Below, piece by piece: positions 58,114 to 64,000 of a DNA stretch of 64,000 bases (position 1 is its first letter; each line of letters opens with the position of its first letter). This DNA comes from Pseudoalteromonas holothuriae. GTDB lineage: Bacteria > Pseudomonadota > Gammaproteobacteria > Enterobacterales > Alteromonadaceae. A model generated the notes under the pieces. That model searched no databases and was not told the DNA's origin. It was given only the letters and a program-made list of their open reading frames with translations. Made by a program: the position numbers and the translations under genes. The DNA lies in assembly GCF_945859825.1 (NCBI RefSeq), contig NZ_CAMAPC010000001.1, positions 124,001-188,000 on the forward strand, written 5' to 3'.

Positions 58114-59159
58114 TCGCCATGCTCTTTTAGTTGTTTTGCTTGCTTATAAGCTTGCTCTTTGAGTGCTTTTTCTTTGCGTTCAGCTTCTTCTTTTTTCTCA
58201 TAGGCTTCAACAATACGGGCAACCACTGGATGGCGAACTACATCGTGTGATTTGAAGAAGTTGAATGATATTTCTCCTACCTCACCGAGTACTTCAATCG
58301 CATGGCGCAGCCCTGAACGCGCACCGCGAGGTAAATCAATCTGAGTGATATCACCGGTGATAACCGCTTTGGAGTTAAAACCTATTCGCGTTAAGAACAT
58401 TTTCATTTGCTCTGTAGTAGTGTTTTGGCTTTCATCTAAAATAATAAATGCATCATTGAGTGTTCTACCACGCATATAAGCCAATGGCGCAACTTCAATG
58501 ACGTTTTTTTCAATTAAGCGCTCTACTTTTTCAAAACCAAGCATTTCAAATAAGGCGTCATATAATGGGCGTAGATAAGGGTCTATTTTTTGTGTTAAAT
58601 CACCAGGCAAGAAGCCTAGTTTTTCTCCTGCCTCAACGGCTGGACGAGTCAGTAAAATACGACGAACCTCTTGGCGTTCTAGCGCATCAACTGCTGCGGC
58701 GACTGCTAGGTAAGTTTTACCCGTACCTGCTGGACCAACCCCAAAGCAAATGTCGTGCGTGAGTATATTGGCAACATATTGACTTTGGTTTGGGTTGCGA
58801 GGCTTAACCACACCACGGCGTGTTTTAATGTAGACTTCTTGGTCCCATACTGCTGGTGCGTCTTGCTCTAACACATTCGCTTGTGAAATAGCCAAATGCA
58901 CGTTGTCAGGCTCAATTTCATTAATTTGGCCACGAATTGGCTGAGTGTCGATATACAGAGATTTTAAAATATCCATGGCGGCTTTGGTTTGTACAGGCTG
59001 CCCCGTCACTTTAAACCAATTATCGCGATGTGCGACTTCTACCCCTAAGCGGCGCTCTATTTGTTTTATGTTTTCATCAAAAGGACCACACAATGATGAA
59101 AGACGATTATTGTCGGCGGGTTCTAGGTAAAATTCTATATTTTTTAACTGACTACTCAA
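58110..59159 (-). CDS. ybeZ: PhoH-like ATPase YbeZ
   Basis: A 349-residue P-loop ATPase. GVGPAGTGKTYLAVA (Walker A) near 140 and DAFIILDESQNTT (Walker B) near 235 are clear. It partners YbeY in RNA handling. I choose the TTG at 59159 (protein begins with SSQLKNIEFYLEP) because AGGA lies about 6 bases before it; an in-frame TTG at 59201 lies inside a hairpin. Confidence 0.93.
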   Translation of the reverse strand: MSSQLKNIEFYLEPADNNRLSSLCGPFDENIKQIERRLGVEVAHRDNWFKVTGQPVQTKAAMDILKSLYIDTQPIRGQINEIEPDNVHLAISQANVLEQDAPAVWDQEVYIKTRRGVVKPRNPNQSQYVANILTHDICFGVGPAGTGKTYLAVAAAVDALERQEVRRILLTRPAVEAGEKLGFLPGDLTQKIDPYLRPLYDALFEMLGFEKVERLIEKNVIEVAPLAYMRGRTLNDAFIILDESQNTTTEQMKMFLTRIGFNSKAVITGDITQIDLPRGARSGLRHAIEVLGEVGEISFNFFKSHDVVRHPVVARIVEAYEKKEEAERKEKALKEQAYKQAKQLKEHGE

Positions 59160-59180
59160 AATGGCTTCCTGTAATAAGTA

Positions 59181-59198
59181 CGCCAGCAAAGGCTGGCG
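59181..59198. other. Hairpin between miaB and ybeZ
   Basis: CGCCAGC (59181-59187) and GCTGGCG (59192-59198) with loop AAAG. There is no T run, so it may be a pause or processing site rather than a terminator. Confidence 0.5.
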
Positions 59199-59211
59199 CA
59201 ATCAATTTAGC

Positions 59212-60645
59212 TTATGGCGTAAAGGTGGTAACACCTAGCTCATCAGCATCGGGCTCTACCGCCGCACGATTTAGTATATCGGCTGGCGCAATATCCTTAC
59301 GTAAGTTCATTTCTGATTCTGTACGAATTAATGTGCCACGTAAAGAGTTTGGTAATGCTTGTGTTATACGTACATCTACAAACTGACCGATCACTGAGTG
59401 TGGACCTTCAAAGTTAACAACTCGGTTATTCTCTGTTCGGCCACGTAATTCCATAGGGTTTTTCTTCGATGGACCTTCTACAAGAATACGCTGCTCGGTA
59501 TCAAACATTTTACGGCTAATGTCTTGTGCCATTTGATTGATACGGTTTTGTAGCAGATATAAGCGTTCTTTTTTCTCTTGCTCAGATACGTCATCAGGCA
59601 AGTCGGCTGCCGGTGTACCAGGGCGAGCAGAATAAATAAAGCTGAAGCTCATATCAAAGCCAATATCATTAATTAGGTTCATTGTGGCTTCAAAATCAGC
59701 GGTAGTTTCGCCAGGGAAGCCAATAATAAAATCGGATGACATGCTTAGGTTCGGGCGAATTTTGCGAAGCTTACGAATGGTAGATTTGTACTCAAGTGCG
59801 GTGTGTCCACGTTTCATTAAATTTAAGACGCGATCTGAGCCACTTTGTACGGGTAAATGTAAGTGATCAACTAACTCAGGTACATCCGCATAAGCTTCAA
59901 TTATGTCAGGGGTAAACTCTACTGGATGTGATGTGGTATAACGGATACGGTCAATACCATCAATGGCAGCAACATAACGGAGCAAATCCGAGAAGTAGCA
60001 AGTTTCGCCGTCATGAGTTTCACCACGATAAGCATTTACGTTTTGGCCAAGTAGGTTAACTTCACGCACTCCTTGCTCTGCAAGTTGGGCAACTTCTAAT
60101 AATACGTCATCAAGCGGACGACTTACTTCTTCGCCGCGAGTGTAAGGTACTACGCAAAAAGTACAGTATTTTGAACAGCCTTCCATAATAGAAACAAATG
60201 CGCTTGGACCTTCCGCTTTAGGCTCAGGCAAACGGTCAAATTTTTCAATTTCAGGAAATGAAATATCAATGACAGCGCCTTGCTTGCTCTGGACTTGTTT
60301 GATCATCTCCGGTAAGCGGTGCAAGGTTTGTGGACCAAATACAATATCAACAAATGGCGCGCGTTGACGAATTGTATCACCTTCTTGAGATGCCACACAG
60401 CCGCCTACACCAATGACGAGATCCGGATTGTCATCTTTCAATAACTTCCAGCGACCTAATTGGTGAAATACTTTTTCTTGTGCCTTTTCACGAATCGAAC
60501 AGGTATTGAGTAAGATAACGTCAGCTTTGCCGGCTTCATCTGTTAGTTGATAGCCATTGGTAGCATCTAGTAAGTCAGCCATCTTCTGAGAGTCATATTC
60601 ATTCATCTGACAACCCCAGGTTTTTATATGCAACTTTTTACTCAT
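59212..60645 (-). CDS. miaB: tRNA-2-methylthio-N6-dimethylallyladenosine synthase
   Basis: Radical SAM methylthiotransferase of 477 residues acting on A37 of tRNAs. The N-terminal UPF0004 domain has Cys12 ([11 protein letters not shown]), [11 protein letters not shown] and [10 protein letters not shown]. The radical SAM motif is [20 protein letters not shown] domain is at the C-terminus ([25 protein letters not shown]). It heads miaB-ybeZ-ybeY-corC-lnt. Confidence 0.97.
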   Translation of the reverse strand: MSKKLHIKTWGCQMNEYDSQKMADLLDATNGYQLTDEAGKADVILLNTCSIREKAQEKVFHQLGRWKLLKDDNPDLVIGVGGCVASQEGDTIRQRAPFVDIVFGPQTLHRLPEMIKQVQSKQGAVIDISFPEIEKFDRLPEPKAEGPSAFVSIMEGCSKYCTFCVVPYTRGEEVSRPLDDVLLEVAQLAEQGVREVNLLGQNVNAYRGETHDGETCYFSDLLRYVAAIDGIDRIRYTTSHPVEFTPDIIEAYADVPELVDHLHLPVQSGSDRVLNLMKRGHTALEYKSTIRKLRKIRPNLSMSSDFIIGFPGETTADFEATMNLINDIGFDMSFSFIYSARPGTPAADLPDDVSEQEKKERLYLLQNRINQMAQDISRKMFDTEQRILVEGPSKKNPMELRGRTENNRVVNFEGPHSVIGQFVDVRITQALPNSLRGTLIRTESEMNLRKDIAPADILNRAAVEPDADELGVTTFTP

Positions 60646-60896
60646 TGAAATATTGCCTCGTTTTCAATTCGGATCTTATGCACAACGTCGCGCAATTATT
60701 AGTTTGCTATGCAATTGCAAAGCTTAAAGGACGCGTATTTTATATGACCTAAGGTCACTAGCCAAGTATAGTTTTTAACTTTAAAAAGGTGGATCAAAGC
60801 TTAGCGTATTGACGTGATTACACACGAGCAAAACAAAGTGACTTGCGATACAATTCTATTGTGAAAAATATCTTCAGGCATGTAAGGCAAAGTTTA

Positions 60897-62054
60897 ATGA
60901 AAAACAAGGTAGTGATAGTAGGTGGTGGTATGGTTGGTGCCGCCGCAGCGATAAAGCTAGCACGTCAAGGTGCACAGGTTACCGTGTTAGAAAAGCACCT
61001 TATTGATGCACAACATGAGCTCAGTAATGAGCAAGTTGATATTCGTATCTCTGCGATTAACCGTTTTTCAGAAGTGCTGCTAGAAGAGTTAGGGGCAATG
61101 CCTAAACTGCGACAATCACGTTTAGCACCTTATCAGCAACTTGAAGCCTATGAGCATCCAAATAATACACTGCTATTTGATGCCGCTGATATTTCACAAA
61201 CTCACCTAGGGCACTTAATTGAAAATAAATTGATTCAGGCCAGCTTGTGGGCTCAGTTTACAGAGTATGACGTAAAAGTAGAGCAGGTAAGCATGCCACC
61301 GAAGGCATTAGAGCAAAATTTAGATTCTATTACCCTGCATTATGACGCTCACCATTATCAGGCTGATTTACTGATAGCGGCAGACGGTGGGCGCTCAAAC
61401 GTACGTAACTTAGCCAATGTTGGTGTAACTGGCTGGCAATATAATCAAGCTTGCATGGGAATATTAATTAAGTTGGATGCGCCACAACAATATAAAACGT
61501 GGCAGCAATTTAAGCCTTCAGGCCCAATTGCATTTTTACCCATGCAGGCACCTTACGCAAACTTGATTTGGTATCAAGATGCTGCCGAGCTGGCTAGTTT
61601 GGCGAGTTTGTCAAACCAACAATTGAAAGAGCAGATTTTAACGCATTTCTTTGCATTACCTGGTGACTTTACGATTGAACAAAAAGCTGTTTTTCCTTTA
61701 GCTCGACAACATGCCAATCAATACAGTCAAGGTCGCTTAGTACTCATAGGGGATGCTGCGCATACGATTAATCCTTTGGCCGGACAGGGAGTTAATCTTG
61801 GCTTTAAAGATGTTGCTGCACTGGCTGAATGCTTAGATGGCTTAGATGATATAGGCAACGCTAGGGCACTTAAGACATATGAGAATCAGCGTCGCGGTGA
61901 TAATTTAGCCATGATGAGTATGATGGATGCTTGTTATTTTGGTTTTTCCAATGATTTAGCGCCGTTAAAGTTTTTGCGTAACAGTGTATTAAAGTTGGCA
62001 GATCAAGCCGGGCCTTTAAAGCGAAAAGTACTTCAGCATGCAATGGGGTGGTGA
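60897..62054 (+). CDS. ubiF: Ubiquinone hydroxylase UbiF
   Basis: A flavin monooxygenase of 385 residues in the UbiH/UbiF group. FAD motifs KVVIVGGGMVGAAAAIKLA at the start, ADGGRSNVR, and LVLIGDAAHTINPLAGQGVNLGFKDV near 280. The position divergent from miaB and beside the Met-Leu-Gln tRNA operon is the same as for E. coli ubiF, which adds the C6 hydroxyl to ubiquinone. I choose ATG 60897 (MKNKVVIVGGG); an earlier ATG at 60843 would add a poor N-terminus. Confidence 0.93.
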   Translation: MKNKVVIVGGGMVGAAAAIKLARQGAQVTVLEKHLIDAQHELSNEQVDIRISAINRFSEVLLEELGAMPKLRQSRLAPYQQLEAYEHPNNTLLFDAADISQTHLGHLIENKLIQASLWAQFTEYDVKVEQVSMPPKALEQNLDSITLHYDAHHYQADLLIAADGGRSNVRNLANVGVTGWQYNQACMGILIKLDAPQQYKTWQQFKPSGPIAFLPMQAPYANLIWYQDAAELASLASLSNQQLKEQILTHFFALPGDFTIEQKAVFPLARQHANQYSQGRLVLIGDAAHTINPLAGQGVNLGFKDVAALAECLDGLDDIGNARALKTYENQRRGDNLAMMSMMDACYFGFSNDLAPLKFLRNSVLKLADQAGPLKRKVLQHAMGW

Positions 62055-62078
62055 TTCATATTTGTATGAGAGCACATC

Positions 62079-62099
62079 AAGCGGACTTAGGTCCGTTTT
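62079..62099 (+). terminator. ubiF terminator
   Basis: AAGCGGAC and GTCCGTTTT form a short stem (62082-62086 with 62091-62095, extended by A-T pairs) around TTAG, ending in four T. Confidence 0.65.
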
Positions 62100-62130
62100 G
62101 TGTGAGGCTTTATCCTAAATGAGTAAACTT

Positions 62131-62196
62131 ATACCATATATGGTATTAAACGCAGTTTATGAGTTATTTAGTTCGCTAAAAGTAGTTTATTTTAAT
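62131..62196. repeat. Dispersed intergenic repeat, copy C, with palindrome
   Basis: The perfect 16-base palindrome ATACCATATATGGTAT (62131-62146) leads into AAACGCAGTTTATGAGTTAT TTAGTTCGCTAAAA, which aligns with copy A (ACGCAGT..ATGAG.TATTTAG.TCGCTA). It lies in the gene-free gap 62055-62410. Confidence 0.6.
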
Positions 62197-62259
62197 ATAG
62201 CGAATGTATGAAACAAGTTAATTAAAGAAGAGATTTGGATGATTTAAAATTAAAAATAG

Positions 62260-62315
62260 GGTAGAGAAGAGAAAGTTGAAAAAGTTGAAAAAGTTGAAAA
62301 AGTTTTTATATGATG
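62260..62315 (-). repeat. Three 9-base tandem repeats, G-less on the transcribed side
   Basis: GTTGAAAAA is repeated three times (62275-62301). On the minus strand, downstream of the tRNA operon, the segment of about 55 bases has no G and is rich in C and T. The tRNA operon shows no clear intrinsic terminator, so this could be a Rho-loading stretch; that is inference. Confidence 0.5.
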
Positions 62316-62410
62316 CGTAGAGAAAGAGTTTAGCTCTTAAACTAATACATTTACTAATTCCACAAGCGTGGAAAACATTTAGGTTATTGGATTCTTAACT
62401 ATAGAAAGAG

Positions 62411-62485
62411 TGGCTGGAGTATCAGGATTTGAACCTGAGAATGGCGGGATCAAAACCCGCTGCCTTACCGCTTGGCTATACTCCA
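62411..62485 (-). tRNA. tRNA-Gln(TTG)
   Basis: 75 bases including encoded CCA. Anticodon stem GCGGG/CCCGC with loop TTTTGAT, anticodon TTG. Last tRNA of the operon. Confidence 0.97.
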
Positions 62486-62524
62486 ACAAATATCTAAGCC
62501 TTAATTTTTTACATCTTTAAGAGA

Positions 62525-62609
<85 letters not shown>

Positions 62610-62631
62610 ACAGGAGGTTGTGCTTATTAAG

Positions 62632-62685
62632 TGGAACCTAAATCCAGCGTCTAATTCGACATCCGGCCAATTCCGCTATCCTCGC
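62632..62685 (-). pseudogene. tRNA-Leu half-copy 1
   Basis: 54 bases matching the 5' half of the tRNA-Leu gene, from the 5' end of the acceptor stem through the anticodon loop (TAG kept). A 13-base insertion lies in the D loop. The variable arm, T arm and 3' end are missing. The acceptor stem is mutated (CTATCCTCGC on the plus strand). Confidence 0.8.
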
Positions 62686-62775
62686 ACAGGAGGTTGTGTA
62701 TATCTCCTATAAAGGAGGTTACACATAGTAGTTAAGCTACAAGCTTTGATATTGCACTCTTACTGGTAGAAAGAG

Positions 62776-62850
62776 TGGCTGGAGTATCAGGATTTGAACC
62801 TGAGAATGGCGGGATCAAAACCCGCTGCCTTACCGCTTGGCTATACTCCA
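62776..62850 (-). tRNA. tRNA-Gln(TTG)
   Basis: Second copy, identical to the first by eye; 75 bases with CCA. Confidence 0.97.
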
Positions 62851-62893
62851 ACAATCAATGTTTTCATATTTATAGTTTTACATCTTTAAAAGA

Positions 62894-62978
<85 letters not shown>

Positions 62979-63000
62979 ACAGGAGGTTGTGCTTATTAAG

Positions 63001-63054
63001 TGGAACCTAAATCCAGCGTCTAATTCGACATCCGGCCAATTCCGCCACCCCCGC
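63001..63054 (-). pseudogene. tRNA-Leu half-copy 2
   Basis: 54 bases, the best-kept half-copy, with a perfect acceptor-stem 5' strand and the same D-loop insertion as half-copy 1. Confidence 0.8.
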
Positions 63055-63075
63055 ACAGGGGTTGTGCATATTTAG

Positions 63076-63128
63076 AGGAATCTAAATCCAGCGTCTAACT
63101 CGACATCTGGCCAATTCCGCCACCTCGC
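63076..63128 (-). pseudogene. tRNA-Leu half-copy 3
   Basis: 53 bases, more diverged, with the same insertion in slightly altered form (CTCGACATCTGG on the plus strand). It follows half-copy 2 directly, separated by a 21-base spacer. Confidence 0.75.
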
Positions 63129-63176
63129 ACAGGAGGTTGTGCTGTTTAACCACTATTGCACTTTAGTGGGAGTAAA

Positions 63177-63253
63177 TGGTGGCTATGCCCTGATTTGAAC
63201 AGGGGACCCCATCATTATGAGTGATGTGCTCTAACCAGCTGAGCTACATAGCC
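63177..63253 (-). tRNA. tRNA-Met(CAT), elongator
   Basis: 77 bases with CCA. Anticodon loop CTCATAA (CAT). The sequence resembles E. coli metT/metU, not the initiator. Confidence 0.96.
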
Positions 63254-63255
63254 AT

Positions 63256-63330
63256 TGGCTGGAGTATCAGGATTTGAACCTGAGAATGGCGGGATCAAAA
63301 CCCGCTGCCTTACCGCTTGGCTATACTCCA
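63256..63330 (-). tRNA. tRNA-Gln(TTG)
   Basis: Third copy; only 2 bases separate its 3' end from the preceding tRNA-Met. Confidence 0.97.
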
Positions 63331-63359
63331 ACAATTACTCCAACTTCTAAATTAGAAGT

Positions 63360-63444
<85 letters not shown>

Positions 63445-63492
63445 ATTAAATCACAAAAGCTAAACCAATGAGTTTGGTAGTAAATAAAAACA

Positions 63493-63569
63493 TGGTGGCT
63501 ATGCCCTGATTTGAACAGGGGACCCCATCATTATGAGTGATGTGCTCTAACCAGCTGAGCTACATAGCC
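63493..63569 (-). tRNA. tRNA-Met(CAT), elongator
   Basis: First gene of the tRNA operon, 77 bases with CCA, identical to the other tRNA-Met by eye. Confidence 0.96.
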
Positions 63570-63607
63570 ATCTATTTTTATTACTCATCATCGCTGATGC
63601 GGGGCGT

Positions 63608-63636
63608 ATTATGCTGATATGGCCCAAACACGTCAA
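63608..63636 (-). promoter_or_regulatory. Promoter of the tRNA operon
   Basis: On the minus strand TTGACG (63631-63636) and CATAAT (63608-63613) are 17 bases apart, followed by the G+C-rich discriminator ACGCCCCGC, the mark of stringently controlled stable-RNA promoters. Confidence 0.75.
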
Positions 63637-63739
63637 TACCTTTTTTACAAAAAACTGCTCTTGGCGGTTTGTTTGCGGATTAAATAGCCGAATTGGTCAC
63701 GTTAATGTCATTGCTAGTTGCTATTTTAATCAATTTAAT

Positions 63740-63763
63740 AAAAAAGGGCTATTAGGCCCTTTT
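63740..63763 (-). terminator. ychF terminator
   Basis: AAAAGGGC (63742-63749) and GCCCTTTT (63756-63763) around a 6-base loop, with a T run on the minus strand. Confidence 0.85.
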
Positions 63764-63779
63764 ATAATTTAATGTGGTT

Positions 63780-64000
63780 TTAAACATTAAATAAGAAGTT
63801 TAAAACATCACCATCTTTTACGATGTAATCTTTACCTTCTTGGCGGAATTTACCCGCATCTTTGGCACCATTTTCTCCACGATATTGAATATAGTCATCA
63901 AAAGCAATGGTTTGAGCACGAATAAAGCCACGTTCAAAGTCAGTGTGAATTTTACCAGCCGCTTGCGGTGCTGTTGCACCTACAGGAATGGTCCATGCAC
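63780..64000 (-). CDS. ychF: Ribosome-binding ATPase YchF, C-terminal part (cut by window edge)
   Basis: The last 73 residues of a universally conserved P-loop ATPase (OLA1/YchF). [25 protein letters not shown] and [22 protein letters not shown] are the TGS-like C-terminal domain of YchF. The G domain lies beyond the window. A terminator follows the stop codon. Confidence 0.93.
   Translation of the reverse strand, partial: AWTIPVGATAPQAAGKIHTDFERGFIRAQTIAFDDYIQYRGENGAKDAGKFRQEGKDYIVKDGDVLNFLFNV

Noticed and set aside
62358..62373. Hairpin TTCCAC/GTGGAA as the intrinsic terminator of the tRNA operon
   Set aside because: The stem is only 6 bp and no T run follows on the minus strand.

Overview
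The window is chromosomal DNA from a marine gammaproteobacterium of the Alteromonadales, most likely Pseudoalteromonas or a close relative. This rests on the AT-rich sequence, a PomAB-type (sodium) flagellar stator close to that of Vibrio, a RibB protein with a degenerate RibA-like tail, and gene order shared with E. coli in several housekeeping blocks. The genus is an inference from protein style and synteny; no database was searched. No rRNA, prophage, insertion sequence or CRISPR array was seen.

Layout. 1-10.4 kb: the end of dinB, a CstA-type transporter, an M17 peptidase, an M49-like metallopeptidase lipoprotein, an HDOD protein, rdgC, and a divergent histidine kinase / single-domain response regulator pair. 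10.5-15.3 kb: the threonine operon thrL-thrA-thrB-thrC with a leader peptide and attenuator. 15.5-22.8 kb: glyA with a candidate MetR box, then nrdR-ribD-ribE-ribB and ribH-nusB-thiL-pgpA. 22.8-26 kb: a very large periplasmic-propeller diguanylate cyclase. 26.2-29.4 kb: dxs-ispA-xseB for isoprenoids. 29.7-31.4 kb: pomAB. 31.4-32.6 kb: an aromatic amino acid permease. 32.9-45.5 kb: a long minus-strand block for lipoylation, cell elongation and other core functions (lipA-lipB-ybeD, dacA, rlpA-rodA-mrdA-rlmH-rsfS-nadD-holA-lptE-leuS).

45.7-54.9 kb is the accessory part: a YbeL-like zinc-ribbon protein, a LonB-like protease with an Arg in place of the Walker A Lys, a membrane-anchored FKBP, two tandem paralogues of a family I do not recognise, a fold-III decarboxylase, a small outer-membrane barrel, an SDR, and an HTH gene overlapping a C-terminally truncated GNAT gene. 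It lies between the leuS block and the lnt-corC-ybeY-ybeZ-miaB/ubiF block (55.2-62.1 kb), which are near neighbours in E. coli. 62.4-63.6 kb holds a minus-strand tRNA operon (2 Met, 3 Leu, 3 Gln, the same species as the E. coli metT-leuW-glnU... operon) with three broken half-copies of the tRNA-Leu gene. The window ends in ychF.

Most of the window is ordinary core genome. The best candidates for something undescribed are the tandem unknown pair at 49.2-51.0 kb, the half-tRNA-Leu array, two places where an intrinsic terminator is fused to the translation start of the next gene, and a family of short dispersed intergenic repeats with three copies here.
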